Source of the DNA: Kaiparowitsia implicata GSE-PSE-MK54-09C
GTDB taxonomy: Bacteria; Cyanobacteriota; Cyanobacteriia; Elainellales; Elainellaceae
Direction of reading: 5' to 3'
Assembly (NCBI GenBank): GCA_019359435.1
Contig: JAHHHI010000084.1
Coordinates: 1-64,000 of the forward strand
DNA length: 64,000 nucleotides
Positions within the stretch are counted from its first letter, which is position 1. Each line of letters starts with the position of its first letter. Of the stretch, positions 19,194 to 30,063 are shown one piece after another. Made by a program: the position numbers and the translations under genes. The notes beneath the pieces are model-generated. The model was not told where the DNA came from. It saw only the letters and a list, made by a program, of their open reading frames with translations, and ran no database searches.

Positions 19194-19213
19194 TATGTAT
19201 GTATGTATGTATG
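19194..19213. repeat. TATG tetranucleotide microsatellite
   Basis: Five perfect TATG units followed by TATATATAC. It is about 325 bases upstream of alaS, so length changes could affect DNA flexibility but not the reading frame of a known gene. Confidence 0.9.
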
Positions 19214-19537
19214 TATATATACTAAGATCGGGTTTTGAGGTCGGCTGACTGCTCCTTAAAGACAACTAACTCCTAATACTGCTTCTGTTGGGCCTAGATC
19301 CGAGCTGTCAGAGGCGTGATGGGCGCTCGCCGATAGGTTCTCCATTCCAGGCAACCCGGCGCGATGGGGGCGAGGGGTATGTTATGAATCCGTTGCCGAG
19401 CAATAGATTCGTTGTGAGACAACGGATCTGTTGCCCCAATCACTCAGCTAACTGGCTGTGGCTAGAGGCAGCTCAGACCAGACCATTACCTCGCTGGCTA
19501 GCAATTTTGTTTTCCCTGCGTTGAATATTGAGTTCCT

Positions 19538-22192
19538 ATGTCTAATCTCCAATCGTTGCAGCAAATTCCGGTGATGAGTGGTGCAGAAATCCGCCAGACG
19601 TTTTTGGATTTCTACGCGGCGAAAGGCCATCAGGTGTTGCCTAGTGCATCGCTGGTACCCGAAGACCCAACGGTGCTGCTGACGATTGCAGGCATGCTGC
19701 CGTTTAAGCCTATCTTTTTAGGCCAGCGTCAGGCTGAATTCAACCGCGCTACAACTTCCCAAAAGTGCATTCGCACGAACGATATTGAAAACGTGGGGCG
19801 CACGGCACGGCACCATACCTTTTTTGAGATGCTGGGCAACTTTAGTTTTGGCGATTATTTCAAAGAAAAGGCGATCGCCTGGGCATGGGAACTCTCGACA
19901 GAAATTTACAAATTGCCACCCGAGCGGCTAGTGGTGAGTGTGTTTCGAGACGATGATGACGCCTACGCCATTTGGCGGGATCAGGTCAAAGTACCTGAAG
20001 CTCGCATCATTCGGATGGATGAAAAAGATAATTTTTGGCAGTCCGGCCCAACTGGGCCATGCGGCCCCTGTTCAGAAATTTACTACGACTTTCACCCTGA
20101 ATTGGGGGATGCGGCAATTGATTTAGAGGACGACAGCCGCTTCATCGAGTTTTATAACCTGGTGTTTATGCAATATAACCAGGATGTCAGCGGCAACCTG
20201 ACGCCACTTGCTGCGCAGAATATTGACACTGGAATGGGGCTAGAGCGAATGGCGCAAATTTTGCAACGCAAGCCCAATAATTACGAAACTGACCTAATCT
20301 TTCCGATTGTAGAAGCGGCTGCGAAGATTGCTGGGCTGGACTATGCCCAATGTGATGAGGCGACCCAAGTTTCCCTAAAAGTGATCGGGGATCACGTGCG
20401 TGCAGTGATGCACATGATTGCCGATGGCATTAATGCTTCTAATTTAGGACGCGGTTATGTGCTGCGGCGATTAATTCGGCGAGTGGTGCGTCATGGGCGG
20501 CTGATTGGCATTGAGCAGCCGTTTGTGGTGGATATCGCAGAGACGGCGATCGCCCTATCTGAAGCAGCCTATCCCGATCTGCGCCGCCGCGAAACGGTCA
20601 TTAAAACCGAGCTGCAGCTTGAAGAGTCACGCTTTTTAGACACGCTGGAGCGGGGCGAAAAGCTGCTGACGGAGGTTTTAAACACCAGTCCTGCTGGAGG
20701 CGAGATTGCTGGGCAAGATGCGTTTGTGCTGTATGACACCTACGGCTTCCCGCTAGAGCTAACCCAGGAGATTGCAGAGGAGCAGGGGCGCACGGTAGAT
20801 GTGGTGGCGTTTGAGGCAGCCATGGCGGCTCAGCGCGATCGCTCTCGGGATGCCCACGAGACCATCGACCTAACGGTACAGGGATCTCTGGACAAACTGG
20901 CGGCAAACATCCAAGAAACTGCCTTTTTGGGCTATACCGCTGCGGTGAGCGAGGCAGAGGTCGCAGTGCTGCTGGTTGAGGGTCAGCCTGTAGAATCTGC
21001 CGAGGCAGGCACTGCTGTGCAGGTGGTGCTGAACCAAACGCCGTTTTACGCTGAGTCAGGCGGGCAGATTGGCGATCGCGGCTATCTGTCGGGCGATCAG
21101 CTTGTCGTGCGAGTCGAGGATGTGCAGAAGGATGGGGCGTTCTTCGTTCACATGGGCAAGGTGGAGCGGGGAACCCTGGCGGTGGGCGATCGCCTAACCG
21201 CCCAAATTGACCTCGCCTGCCGCCGCCGCGCCCAGGCCAATCACACAGCGACTCACCTGCTGCAAGCGGCACTAAAAAAGCTGGTCGATGACAACATCGG
21301 TCAGCAAGGGTCGATGGTAGCCTTCGATCGGCTGCGGTTTGACTTCAACTATTCTCAGCCGCTAACGCTAGAACAAATTGAACGCATTGAAGATCAGGTC
21401 AATACTTGGATAGCCGAAGCGCACGGGGCCCATGTGGCAGTGATGCCCTTAAGCGAAGCGAAGGCGAAGGGGGCCACCGCCATGTTTGGCGAGAAGTATG
21501 GCGACGAAGTGCGCGTGATTGACTTCCCGAGCGTGTCGATGGAGCTGTGCGGCGGCACCCATGTGGGCAATACGGCAGAGATTGGTTTGTTCAAAATCAT
21601 TTCTGAAACCGGCGTGGCTGCTGGCGTGCGCCGCATTGAGGCGGTAGCGGGGGCAGCGGTGTTGGAATATCTGAACGTGCGGGATCGAGTCGTGCGCGAT
21701 TTGAGCGATCGCTTCAAAGCCAAGCCGGATGAATTGGTGGATCGAGTTACGGCGATTCAGGCGGAACTGAAGACCACTCTGAAGCAGCTAGAGGCGGCTA
21801 AGGCGGAGCTGGCGCTCGCCAAATCAGACCAACTGCTCTCCCAGGCAGAATCGGTGGGCACCGTCCAGGTTCTCGTAGCCGAAATGCCGGGGGTAGATGC
21901 CGACTCCCTTAAAACCGCAGCCGAGCGACTATTGCAAAAGCTGGGAGAGGGTGCCGTGGTGCTGGGTTCTTCGCCCGAGGCTGAAAAGGTGAGCCTGATT
22001 GCAGCCTTTAGCCCAGCTGTCATTAAGCAGGGGCAGCAGGCTGGCAAATTTATTGGGGCGATCGCCAAACTCTGTGGCGGCGGCGGCGGCGGACGCCCCA
22101 ATCTGGCCCAGGCAGGGGGTCGCGATCCCAGTAAGCTTGCTGAAGCCTTAGCTGCAGCAAAACAGCAGCTGCATATAGATTTAGCCAAGTAG
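19538..22192 (+). CDS. alaS: Alanyl-tRNA synthetase
   Basis: Charges tRNA-Ala and edits mischarged Ser/Gly. The 884-residue protein shows the N-terminal class II catalytic domain ([40 protein letters not shown]), the tRNA-recognition region ([17 protein letters not shown]), and the editing domain with zinc ligands HTATH and CGGTH. A C-Ala tail with a Gly-rich stretch ends in [15 protein letters not shown]. All parts are present at the usual length. The ATG is preceded by GAGTTCCT, a weak ribosome-binding site. It is a single-gene unit followed by a repeat-bearing spacer. Confidence 0.96.
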   Translation: MSNLQSLQQIPVMSGAEIRQTFLDFYAAKGHQVLPSASLVPEDPTVLLTIAGMLPFKPIFLGQRQAEFNRATTSQKCIRTNDIENVGRTARHHTFFEMLGNFSFGDYFKEKAIAWAWELSTEIYKLPPERLVVSVFRDDDDAYAIWRDQVKVPEARIIRMDEKDNFWQSGPTGPCGPCSEIYYDFHPELGDAAIDLEDDSRFIEFYNLVFMQYNQDVSGNLTPLAAQNIDTGMGLERMAQILQRKPNNYETDLIFPIVEAAAKIAGLDYAQCDEATQVSLKVIGDHVRAVMHMIADGINASNLGRGYVLRRLIRRVVRHGRLIGIEQPFVVDIAETAIALSEAAYPDLRRRETVIKTELQLEESRFLDTLERGEKLLTEVLNTSPAGGEIAGQDAFVLYDTYGFPLELTQEIAEEQGRTVDVVAFEAAMAAQRDRSRDAHETIDLTVQGSLDKLAANIQETAFLGYTAAVSEAEVAVLLVEGQPVESAEAGTAVQVVLNQTPFYAESGGQIGDRGYLSGDQLVVRVEDVQKDGAFFVHMGKVERGTLAVGDRLTAQIDLACRRRAQANHTATHLLQAALKKLVDDNIGQQGSMVAFDRLRFDFNYSQPLTLEQIERIEDQVNTWIAEAHGAHVAVMPLSEAKAKGATAMFGEKYGDEVRVIDFPSVSMELCGGTHVGNTAEIGLFKIISETGVAAGVRRIEAVAGAAVLEYLNVRDRVVRDLSDRFKAKPDELVDRVTAIQAELKTTLKQLEAAKAELALAKSDQLLSQAESVGTVQVLVAEMPGVDADSLKTAAERLLQKLGEGAVVLGSSPEAEKVSLIAAFSPAVIKQGQQAGKFIGAIAKLCGGGGGGRPNLAQAGGRDPSKLAEALAAAKQQLHIDLAK

Positions 22193-22680
22193 AGACAGAG
22201 CAAGAGGATAAGATGTCCACAGCGATTGTGATGTGACAAATACCACAATCGTTACCGAACGTCAGCTCGAACAATGCACAAAACTAGGCTACCTGCATGC
22301 GGATAGCCTAATACAGCGTCGTGTCAGCTCTGCGCTGCGGGGCTGGCACAATGCTATCGAACTCATATTTGTCAATGACTAAGGTAACCTGAATTTGGGA
22401 TAAGCTCAAACCCCTAATGTGCCGTGCGCGTCGCGCACGGCACATTAGGGGTCGGCCTGTCTGCATGGCACAGCATAACAACTGCAGCGCGGATTCATGT
22501 CTATGTGTTTGTGATGTTCGTAAAATCTTCGCTTCGCAAGGATTCCACAAACATGATCAACTTACCGACTCCATGGCTGCAATATTCTCGGCTCAATAAA
22601 ACTAAAAAGCTAGAGCGAGTGCCGCTGCATAACAGATCGCGCGCCTCGCTCTGGCTAAGTGGGTATGTGTGGTCTGACTC
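22193..22680. other. Convergent spacer alaS / infB
   Basis: 488 bases without a gene. It contains a 7-bp hairpin (TAGGCTA at 22285-22291 with TAGCCTA at 22304-22310), which may help end alaS, and a copy of repeat family A. Confidence 0.55.
22381..22452. repeat. Hairpin repeat family A, copy 2
   Basis: Opposite orientation to the copy at 13851. It holds GGTAACCTGAATTTGGGATA and AAGCTCAAACCCC, then an almost uninterrupted palindrome. The arms are 22411-22430 and 22432-22451, 20 perfect pairs around a single T. Confidence 0.8.
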
Positions 22681-25600
22681 TTACATGGCCAGAGTACGCC
22701 GCTTGGTAGCCAAGCGGTAGGTTTGGATTAGATCGCCCTCTTTCCATTCCTTGAAGTCGTCTGATGCTAGGCCACATTCGTAACCCGCATTGACTTCTTT
22801 CACGTCGTCCTTCACCCGCTTGAGGGAATCCAGACCGCCGTTGAACACTTCTTGACCATCGCGCATCACCCGGATGCGGCAGTTGCGCTGAGCTTTGCCA
22901 GACTTGACATAACAGCCAGCCACCGTGCCTCGCCCAATCTGGAAGACAGCACGCACTTCGACTTCGCCTAGGGGCTCCTCTACTAGTTCTGGCTCCAGCA
23001 ACCCTTCCATAGCCGCCTGCACATCATCAAGCAGGTTATAAATGACCGAGTAGTCTCTTACATCCACATCAGCCTCGTCTGCTGCTCGACGTGCACCGCT
23101 GGCAAACGTCGTATTGAAACCGATGATAACGGCGTTACTGGCTGCGGCCAGATCCACATCTGTTTCGGTGATTTCACCCGGTGCTGCTAGCAGCACTCGC
23201 ACTTGCACTTCATCCTGTGGGAGCTGTTGCAAGGCCGCCAGAATCGCTTCTACGGAACCTTGCACGTCGCCTTTAAGGATGAGATTGAGCTCTTTCAGGT
23301 CTCCTTCTTGCACCTGAGCAGAGATAGTATTGAGGCTAACGCGACGAGACGCCATCGCCTGCTGGAGTCGAGACTGGCGGGCATCGGTTGTGCGCTTATC
23401 GGCGATCGCCCGAGCCGCTTTTTCGTCAGTATAAGCTTCAAATTCGTCACCAGCAGCAGGCACATCGCTCAGACCCAGCACCTCAACCGCAAAGGATGGG
23501 GTAGCTAACTCTACCCGATGGCCTCGATCGTCGATCATGGCGCGAACCCGACCCAGCACTGGCCCAGCCACTAAAACATCCCCAACTTTCAGGGTTCCGT
23601 TTTGCACCAGCAGGGTAGCCACAGGGCCTTTCGCTTTATCAAGGTTGGCTTCAATCACCGTACCCTTAGCAGGGCGGTCAGGGTTGGCATAGAGGTCTTC
23701 CACCTCAGAGACCAACAGCAGCATTTCTAGCAGCGTATCTAGGTTATCTCCATTGAGAGCGCTAACAGGCACCATAATGGTGTCACCGCCCCACTCTTCT
23801 GGCACCAGGTTGTGCTGCATGAGCTCTTGCTTCACCCGATCCGGTTCAGCTCCTTCTTTATCGATTTTGTTGATGGCTACTACAATGGGCACTTCAGCCG
23901 CCTTAGCATGGCTAATGGCCTCAATGGTCTGTGGGCGCACGCCATCGTCGGCCGCTACGACCAATACTGCAATGTCGGTCACCCGCGTACCGCGCGCTCG
24001 CATGGCTGTAAAGGCTTCGTGACCCGGCGTATCGAGGAACACGACCTGTTCTGTTTTGCCGTTGTGCTCCATGTCTACATGGTAAGCACCGATATGCTGG
24101 GTAATGCCCCCGGATTCACCCTGGGCCACTTTAGTTTTGCGGATGCTGTCTAGCAGCGTGGTCTTACCGTGGTCTACGTGACCCATAATCGTCACCACAG
24201 GAGGTCGCCGCTGTAGGTGATCTAGGTCAGTAGAGCTGATCATCTCCGTGACCTTCTTGGCTTCGGCTTCTTCGGCCTCCGTATTCACCAATACATCGTG
24301 CTCTTCTGCCACCATCGTGGCGGTTGGGACATCTAACAATTGGTTCACATTGGTCATGATGCCCTTGAGGAACAGGGTCTTAATCACATCAGTCTCGGGC
24401 AGCACCAGCGCTTCGGCCAGTTCTGCCACGGTTAGCCCACCCGTCAGGGTAATGATTTCTGGTCGCTGCTTGATATTTTCTTGTTCTCGGCGATCGCGCC
24501 GCTGGAATCGAGATTCCGACGAGCGTCCAGTCCGTTTGCGAGACGGAGCCGCAGTCACCGTTGGCTTCGACGGAGCACTCTTAGGGCGAGGGGGACGCGC
24601 GAGCGACAGACTAACCGCCGCCGCAGCTGCCGCCGCATCAGAATCGCCGTCTAGCACTTCGTCTAGATCAATATCTTCATCATCTTGAATTAGGCTACGA
24701 CGCTTGGTCTTGACGCCGCCCTTAGCGGCTTTAGCGCCTTCTCGTTCATCGTCGTCCTCTTCCCAATCTTTGCCGCGCTTAGACGATCCCTTAGACAGCA
24801 CAGGGCGCTCGGGCCGCTTCAGATTAAGCGTAGGCGGCTCCATCAGTTCTGGCGTCTTGTCGTCGCTGTCGCTCTCTTCTGGGCCGGCAGTCCGCGTGGG
24901 CTTGCGGCGAAGTTCGATCACAGGCTTGGGACGACGCAAGCTAGTTTCGTCATCAACCTCGGTGATTGAGATTTGCCCTGGCTTAATGGGGCGATCGCCC
25001 GTTCTAACCGTAGGCCGACGTACTTCGTCCGTCCCCGACTCAGCACGACGCGGCTGATCTGCCTTCTTGATGATGACAGGGCGTCGAGTCTCAGACAGTG
25101 TCTCCCGTCTGGCTTGCGGCTTAACTGGAGGGCCAACCAGAGAGGGTGTCTCATCAGGCTCGGGCGCTGCCGCCGGACTCTGTTCGATTTCTTGCGGCTG
25201 TTCATCTGACTGGGCCACTGACTGAGCCACAGCGGGCTCAAGAGGCTCAGGCGCGACTGCAGGCGCAGGAGATTCTACCTGCGGTTCTTCTACTACAGGG
25301 TCAGGTGCTTCGGCCACAGGCTGAGCGGGTTGGTCGCGGCTGACCTTGACCGGGCGTTGTGGAGAAGCCAGCGGTGTTGGCGCAGACGCAGCACTCGCAC
25401 TAGTCGGTGCCGGAGGAGGAATTGCAGTATCAGGACGCTTCGGCGCTTCGCCAGTTGAGCGATGCCGCCGCACTTCAAGAATGGTCTGCTTCTTGACAGG
25501 TGGCTCTGGCGCACCTTTCCGGGGTTTGGTCATGGAAGAGTGAGATGAAGACGGCGATGTTTTGGGCGGTGCAGATTGAGGAACGACGTTCTTAGCAGCA

Positions 25601-25749
25601 GAACGGATGCGATCGGCATCGGACTCTGAAATTGTACTGCTATGGCTTTTTGCGGAAATATTCAATTGTTCGCAGATATCCAAAATTCCTTTATTATCCA
25701 AACTCAAATCTTTTGATAACTCGTAAATTCTAACCTTGCCGTTGTTCAT
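22681..25749 (-). CDS. infB: Translation initiation factor IF-2
   Basis: GTPase that brings initiator tRNA to the 30S subunit and promotes subunit joining. The 1022-residue product begins with an IF2-N module ([20 protein letters not shown]). About 380 residues of disordered Pro/Glu/Arg-rich linker follow, then a second IF2-N-like segment and the G domain. That domain has GHVDHGKTT (about residue 523), DTPGHEAF and NKID, and is followed by domains II-IV ending [12 protein letters not shown]. Such a long linker is usual in cyanobacteria. It is the last gene of the rimP-nusA-ylxR-infB set, separated from ylxR by 670 bases that may hold its own promoter. Confidence 0.96.
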   Translation of the reverse strand: MNNGKVRIYELSKDLSLDNKGILDICEQLNISAKSHSSTISESDADRIRSAAKNVVPQSAPPKTSPSSSHSSMTKPRKGAPEPPVKKQTILEVRRHRSTGEAPKRPDTAIPPPAPTSASAASAPTPLASPQRPVKVSRDQPAQPVAEAPDPVVEEPQVESPAPAVAPEPLEPAVAQSVAQSDEQPQEIEQSPAAAPEPDETPSLVGPPVKPQARRETLSETRRPVIIKKADQPRRAESGTDEVRRPTVRTGDRPIKPGQISITEVDDETSLRRPKPVIELRRKPTRTAGPEESDSDDKTPELMEPPTLNLKRPERPVLSKGSSKRGKDWEEDDDEREGAKAAKGGVKTKRRSLIQDDEDIDLDEVLDGDSDAAAAAAAVSLSLARPPRPKSAPSKPTVTAAPSRKRTGRSSESRFQRRDRREQENIKQRPEIITLTGGLTVAELAEALVLPETDVIKTLFLKGIMTNVNQLLDVPTATMVAEEHDVLVNTEAEEAEAKKVTEMISSTDLDHLQRRPPVVTIMGHVDHGKTTLLDSIRKTKVAQGESGGITQHIGAYHVDMEHNGKTEQVVFLDTPGHEAFTAMRARGTRVTDIAVLVVAADDGVRPQTIEAISHAKAAEVPIVVAINKIDKEGAEPDRVKQELMQHNLVPEEWGGDTIMVPVSALNGDNLDTLLEMLLLVSEVEDLYANPDRPAKGTVIEANLDKAKGPVATLLVQNGTLKVGDVLVAGPVLGRVRAMIDDRGHRVELATPSFAVEVLGLSDVPAAGDEFEAYTDEKAARAIADKRTTDARQSRLQQAMASRRVSLNTISAQVQEGDLKELNLILKGDVQGSVEAILAALQQLPQDEVQVRVLLAAPGEITETDVDLAAASNAVIIGFNTTFASGARRAADEADVDVRDYSVIYNLLDDVQAAMEGLLEPELVEEPLGEVEVRAVFQIGRGTVAGCYVKSGKAQRNCRIRVMRDGQEVFNGGLDSLKRVKDDVKEVNAGYECGLASDDFKEWKEGDLIQTYRLATKRRTLAM

Positions 25750-26419
25750 TCACTCTAACCTCTTTGCACCGACCGATTGTTACATAGAACAACCCACTTT
25801 TCTAGCTACAACAATGTGACCGTACTGTGACCGTAAACGATGACTATTCTGCGACTGTGTTGCGGATTGACCTGCCGACTGAAACCTGTAGCTCACCCTC
25901 TGCACGCACTCAGTAGTAGATCTCACTATGAACCTTCTACGTCGCACAATGACTCAATCCTTCTAAAACTACAGGACTCTCGGTTGATTATAACGAGTCT
26001 CCTCTAAACCAACCTGCTGACACAGCGATAGAGCACCGTCAAGATGCTCTTGGACAGCTTCTATCATGACGGCGAGACGGGGGCTCATGCTACTCCAAGC
26101 CCTCTGAACCTTTATGAGCCGGAGATTAAGCATAATCCGCCAACTGTCGGCTTGTCTATCTAGCTTCAACGCCGAGCGCTTGCTATTCCGCAAATCATTC
26201 TGCCTTCGTGATGGGATTTAAATTAGCAGCAAGTCAGTTTGCAACACACTAGAGACTTAGTCTGATGTGGAATTGCGATCTAGCGAAACCTGCTAAAGCG
26301 CAGAGGTAGAACACAAGTTAATGGAGTCAGCTAGACCCTGACCTGCAACGCAGCGTAAAGCGGCGATCGCCCACTTACGATGAATCCAGTCTTACGCTTG
26401 TTTACTCTAGTGTAATCCC
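25750..26419. other. 670-bp gap between ylxR and infB
   Basis: Unusually long for this operon, where ylxR and infB are commonly close. Apart from a doubtful 74-codon ORF (listed separately), no gene, hairpin or repeat stands out. It may hold an infB promoter or long leader. Confidence 0.5.
25969..26193 (-). CDS. Possible small helical ORF between ylxR and infB
   Basis: A 74-codon ORF on the operon strand. The segment from MLNLRLIKVQRAWSS onward has a regular amphipathic-helix pattern with MIEAVQEHLDGALSLCQQVG. I do not recognise it and see no strong ribosome-binding site. It is listed only because its position and composition are plausible. Confidence 0.25.
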   Translation of the reverse strand: MRNSKRSALKLDRQADSWRIMLNLRLIKVQRAWSSMSPRLAVMIEAVQEHLDGALSLCQQVGLEETRYNQPRVL

Positions 26420-26725
26420 TCAGGCTTGGGGTCGCTGACTGGGCAGTGGAAGCGACTCCTCGTCAGAACGAACGTTGCCCGTCGCAATCCGCTGCCACAG
26501 CGCCTCATAGATTCTAGGAGGAACAGGTGCCCGGAGCGATCGCCCCAGTCGATCCTTCTTCTGGGCTGCTTTAAGGCAGCTTGCTTGAGGGCAGAGATAA
26601 ACCGAACGGCCTGCACCTTCATCTAATTGTATCGTCCGTGACGGATAAACTCGCACAATCCGCCAGAAGTTCTCTTTGGGAGCTATGGTGCGACAGCTTG
26701 CACACCGTCGATGGTTAGGATTCAT
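26420..26725 (-). CDS. ylxR: YlxR family protein (DUF448)
   Basis: Small nucleic-acid-binding protein encoded between nusA and infB in many bacteria. With ATG at 26725 it has 101 residues and the YlxR signature NHRRCASCRTIAPKENFWRI, followed by GRSVYLCPQASCLKAA. The open frame extends upstream to 26776, but those 17 codons do not fit the family. YlxR proteins have been linked to RNase P and to transcription control in other bacteria; the role here is inferred. It ends in a Pro/Glu-rich tail. Confidence 0.88.
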   Translation of the reverse strand: MNPNHRRCASCRTIAPKENFWRIVRVYPSRTIQLDEGAGRSVYLCPQASCLKAAQKKDRLGRSLRAPVPPRIYEALWQRIATGNVRSDEESLPLPSQRPQA

Positions 26726-27122
26726 GACATAAGTTCTCCAACTTACAGGTTTGTGTGGTTGGGCGCGTGGAAACAACTAAGGTTCCAGGCATGAAGAGAC
26801 AAGGTATTGCGCCAGTTGCTCTGACTGACCCACTATGATGGGATTTTTTTTAGCGCTTAAAGCACGGGTTGATGGTGTGAGGCCCTCATTGCGTAGGGGT
26901 TTCATACCATTCAATTCATCAACCGCCCAACCAACTCCGATAGTGGCACGAAGAACCCATTGCTCACTGGCGCGGCCCTCAAAAGCCATAGGCTTAAAGC
27001 CAGGAATCTTGAAGCGAGGAATCTTGAATCTAGAAGTGAAATAGGCGCGGGCTTAGCCCATACCTACTTCACTCTTGGCTTGGTCAGAGCTACCGTGTGC
27101 TTGAAATGAGGCTTAGTCACTA
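26726..27122. other. Spacer nusA-ylxR with hairpin
   Basis: Holds a hairpin with arms 27035-27045 and 27063-27073 (AGTGAAATAGG, one mismatch), shortly after the nusA stop on the minus strand. It could lower read-through or serve as a processing site. A GGAATCTTGAA-type direct repeat lies at 27001-27028. Confidence 0.5.
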
Positions 27123-28655
27123 TCACCCCAACGATTCCTCAATATCGTCCGCTTCTGCCACAGCGTCGCTGGGGTCTTCTGACTCATCGGCCTCGCTGAG
27201 AGGGAGAACGCTTTCAGGGGCGATCGCCACTTCATCCCCCTCACTCTCCTCTGCAGACACTGCCGCCAACTCAGGTTCAACCGCATCGTCGCTCGCAAGC
27301 TCCTCCGCTGGCTCAACATTGAGTTTTGTGGCAGCATCTGCTTCTGCCAATGGGGCTGACGCCTCTTCCATGGGCTCGTCTAGCCCATCTTCGTCTAGCT
27401 CTGCATTCAGTCTGGCTTCTTCTGCCTCCTCTGCTGCTAGCTCTTCTAAATAACGCTCCTCATCTTCTCGAGCCAAGCGACGGGCCTCAGCCAGGTCTGC
27501 CATTTTTTGGCTTTCAGCTTCAAAGTCATACTTAGAGGCATCTTTGATGTCAATCTTCCAGCCCGTTAGCCGCGCCGCCAGCCGTACGTTTTGGCCCTCT
27601 TTGCCAATCGCCAAGCTGAGTTGATCATCGGGCACCAGCACATGAGCTTGGCGCTCGTCGGGATTTACCAGAATGACTTGCTCTACCCGAGCGGGGCTTA
27701 GTGCATTAGAAATATAGGTTGCAGGGTCGGGCGACCAGCGAATAACGTCAATTTTCTCGCCGCGCAGCTCATTCACGACTGCTTGAATTCGCGATCCCCG
27801 AGCGCCAATGCAAGCCCCCACCGGGTCCACATCCCGCTCAACGGTATCGACTGCAATTTTGGTGCGAGGCCCTACCGAGCGCGAGGGGGGATTGGCCTCC
27901 CGGGCTACAGCCACGATCCGCACCACTTCGTCTTCAATCTCGGGCACTTCGCTGGCAAATAAATCTACCACGAGTCCGGCATCAGCCCGCGACACCAGTA
28001 GCTGTGGCCCCCGATGCGACCCCTCCGATACTCGCTTTAGCAAGACGCGAAACGTCATGTTGGCGCGATAGTTATCATTGGGAAGCTGGTCGCGCTTTAA
28101 TAACTCTGCTTCGACCTCGGGCTGCCCAAAACTGCTGCTCACGGACATAATGACTGACTGTCGCTCAAACCGCAGCACTCGCGCCTGAAGCACCGTCGCT
28201 TCCAGTTCCTGAAATTCTTCTTGGATCAGCTTGCGCTGTTGATCCCGCAGTTTTTGAGCCAGCACTTGCTTGGTCTGAATCGCCGCCATTCGCCCAAATT
28301 CGTTTTGCTCAGGCGTCACATCGAGCACCACGGTATCGCCCAGTTGAGCTTCTGGAGCGACCTCCTGCACTTCTTCTAGCGCAATGTGGTGATCGGGATT
28401 TTCGACGGTTTCGACGATAGTTTTGGTGGCGAGTACGCGAAACCCCTCGTCATCGATGTCTAGTTCAACTTCAAAGTTGATGAAATATTCTTCGTCAAAC
28501 GTGGCAATATCTGGGCGGTTGGTTCGACGGTAGCGCTCATAGCCTTTGAGCAGGGCTTCTCTGAGCGCAGCTTGCACAGCGGTTTTGGGCAGGTTGCGAT
28601 CGCGGCTGATGCCTTCGATGAGTTCCCGTAGACCAGGTAGGGTAACCATTGACAT
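27123..28655 (-). CDS. nusA: Transcription termination/antitermination factor NusA
   Basis: Binds RNA polymerase and RNA, affecting pausing and termination. The 510-residue protein has the N-terminal RNAP-binding domain (residues 1-130), an S1 domain, and two KH domains with GPRTKIAVDT, DPVGACIGARGSRIQAVV and SLAIGKEGQNVRLAARLTGW. After residue 365 it becomes an Ala/Glu/Asp-rich acidic tail of about 140 residues, in place of the acidic repeats seen in E. coli. The start ATG has GGTAACC nearby; an ATG two codons downstream is also possible. It lies in the rimP-nusA-ylxR-infB set. Confidence 0.95.
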   Translation of the reverse strand: MSMVTLPGLRELIEGISRDRNLPKTAVQAALREALLKGYERYRRTNRPDIATFDEEYFINFEVELDIDDEGFRVLATKTIVETVENPDHHIALEEVQEVAPEAQLGDTVVLDVTPEQNEFGRMAAIQTKQVLAQKLRDQQRKLIQEEFQELEATVLQARVLRFERQSVIMSVSSSFGQPEVEAELLKRDQLPNDNYRANMTFRVLLKRVSEGSHRGPQLLVSRADAGLVVDLFASEVPEIEDEVVRIVAVAREANPPSRSVGPRTKIAVDTVERDVDPVGACIGARGSRIQAVVNELRGEKIDVIRWSPDPATYISNALSPARVEQVILVNPDERQAHVLVPDDQLSLAIGKEGQNVRLAARLTGWKIDIKDASKYDFEAESQKMADLAEARRLAREDEERYLEELAAEEAEEARLNAELDEDGLDEPMEEASAPLAEADAATKLNVEPAEELASDDAVEPELAAVSAEESEGDEVAIAPESVLPLSEADESEDPSDAVAEADDIEESLG

Positions 28656-28855
28656 ATTCGGTTTTAGCCTCCGTAGCTATTTAATTGTTAGCGAGTTCGT
28701 ATCAACAAGGGCAGGTTAAGGCTTGGTGTCGCAGGATGCGTTTGCGCCCTGATAGCACCCGATTGAACAGTTCTAATGTTCTATTGGTTCAATGAAACAT
28801 TGAATGATGATTCAGAGAAATGCAGTGGCAAAAGGTTTCAGCAGGAAAATTTAGA

Positions 28856-29323
28856 TCAGGGCTCTTCACCATTGGTGAGCTGCACCTGTTTTACCAGATG
28901 GCGCGGCAGGGCGATCGCCCGTCCTTTGAGATTGATGTAAACGGCCTCATCGTCGCGTCGAATCAGCAGACCATTCCAGAGGGTATGGCCCTTTACGGCT
29001 TCGGTGGTGGCGACCTCCACCGGAAACCCCTTGAATGACGTGAATTCTCGATCAGTGGTCAGAGATTGAGGAATCCCTGGGCTGGAGACCTCTAAAACGT
29101 AAGCATCAGGAATGGTTTCGGCTTCGTCAAGCACTGCGTCTAGCGCATGGCTCATGCGTTCACAATCCTCAAGGCCTGTATCACGCTGCCGACCGCACAC
29201 GTCGACCCGCAGCACAGGCGGATTCTGATTGGTATGAAACACCACTGAGACCACCTCAAGATCGAGGGAATCGGCAACGAGAGTCGCCAGTTCGAGAATA
29301 AGGGGGACGAGAGGATGTGCCAT
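28856..29323 (-). CDS. rimP: Ribosome maturation factor RimP
   Basis: Assists 30S subunit assembly. From ATG at 29323 the product is 155 residues beginning MAHPLVPLILELATLVA. The open frame extends upstream by 15 codons that do not fit the family. Signatures are ALDAVLDEAETIPDAYVLEVSSPGI and the C-terminal SH3-like part ending LPRHLVKQVQLTNGEEP. It is the first gene of the nusA-infB set; nusA starts about 200 bases downstream. Confidence 0.93.
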   Translation of the reverse strand: MAHPLVPLILELATLVADSLDLEVVSVVFHTNQNPPVLRVDVCGRQRDTGLEDCERMSHALDAVLDEAETIPDAYVLEVSSPGIPQSLTTDREFTSFKGFPVEVATTEAVKGHTLWNGLLIRRDDEAVYINLKGRAIALPRHLVKQVQLTNGEEP

Positions 29324-29756
29324 AACACGAGAATTAAAAGCAGAAATAAAAAAAGTGGGTACCCCCACTTGCTGCTGCGCTGTGCTAGACAGTCGCTTTG
29401 AACTGCACCATCTTGCCGCTCATCAGTGTAGCGTATGTTTCGGCTGATCGACCGGATAGGTCTGTATGGGGTTGTCGTCGGGTAAGTCTTTTTTCGAGAT
29501 TGGGGTGATTGCAAAATCTGGGTAGGTGTAGGGGCGATCGCCCTTGATATTGATTCAGCGGAGAACCCTACGAGAGTTTGACGAGATTTTAAGCAGACTC
29601 AATCCACCCCTAGCCCAGACGATATGATCAAAAACGGTGGCAGTTCTAACGTCGGTTATGAGTGTGTGGGGCTCTCCTGCACTGTCATAGCTTGAATAAT
29701 TTAGAACTGCCATCATCAAATCGGTAACGCAGCGTAATGGATGTGGAACAGCAGCT
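29324..29756. other. Divergent spacer rimP / DUF2839 gene
   Basis: 433 bases with no supportable gene. It should hold the promoter of the rimP-nusA-infB transcript. A GGGCGATCGCCC palindrome lies near 29533. Confidence 0.5.
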
Positions 29757-29969
29757 ATGGGCGACTCAAAACGGCGCAAGGAAGCGCTTGGCGACAAGTA
29801 CGGGCAAGAGGGTACCGTTTATCCTTGGTTGCCGATCAAGAAATCGCAGGCCAAACAATTTGTGGATCTAAGCACAAAAGGTGCTTGGGTTGGGATTGGT
29901 CTGTTGGTGGTGTATTGGGTGGTGGTGCGGTTCATTGGGCCAGGGCTAGGCTGGTGGCAAGTGAACTAG
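29757..29969 (+). CDS. DUF2839 small membrane protein
   Basis: A 70-residue cyanobacterial protein. Typical family features are the basic start MGDSKRRKEALGDKYGQ, then WLPIKKSQAKQFV, and one membrane helix followed by VRFIGPGLGWWQVN. The function is unknown. It is likely a plasma- or thylakoid-membrane protein with a cytoplasmic N-terminus. It is preceded by a divergent rimP and followed by a convergent pseudogene. Confidence 0.85.
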   Translation: MGDSKRRKEALGDKYGQEGTVYPWLPIKKSQAKQFVDLSTKGAWVGIGLLVVYWVVVRFIGPGLGWWQVN

Positions 29970-30063
29970 ATGTTTTCTCTCTGCTTAGGATTGACAGGCT
30001 TGATTAGGTAATTTCTGCCAATCCTGAGCAAAAAGCTTTCATTGCCTGCTGGTCGAGCTAGCG

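Larger units (their letters stand above)
18067..19537. other. 1.47-kb gene-poor region before alaS
   Basis: No gene can be supported with confidence. Local features are a 9-bp unit (AATTGGATT) repeated nearly three times at about 18184-18210, an AT-rich TATATATATG stretch near 18710, and a short CGCAA/TTGCG hairpin at about 18724-18744. An 85-codon ORF with a good ribosome-binding site is listed separately. A TATG microsatellite lies at 19194-19213. G+C looks lower than in neighbouring genes. It could hold a regulatory RNA or decayed sequence. Confidence 0.5.

Noticed and set aside
20601-21272. 223-codon minus-strand ORF inside alaS
   Set aside because: Pro/Arg/Gln-rich composition follows from the high G+C third positions of alaS; alaS motifs are intact on the other strand.
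24248-25343. Several long plus-strand ORFs opposite infB
   Set aside because: They are Ser/Arg-rich shadows of the infB linker with no ribosome-binding sites or protein-like domains.
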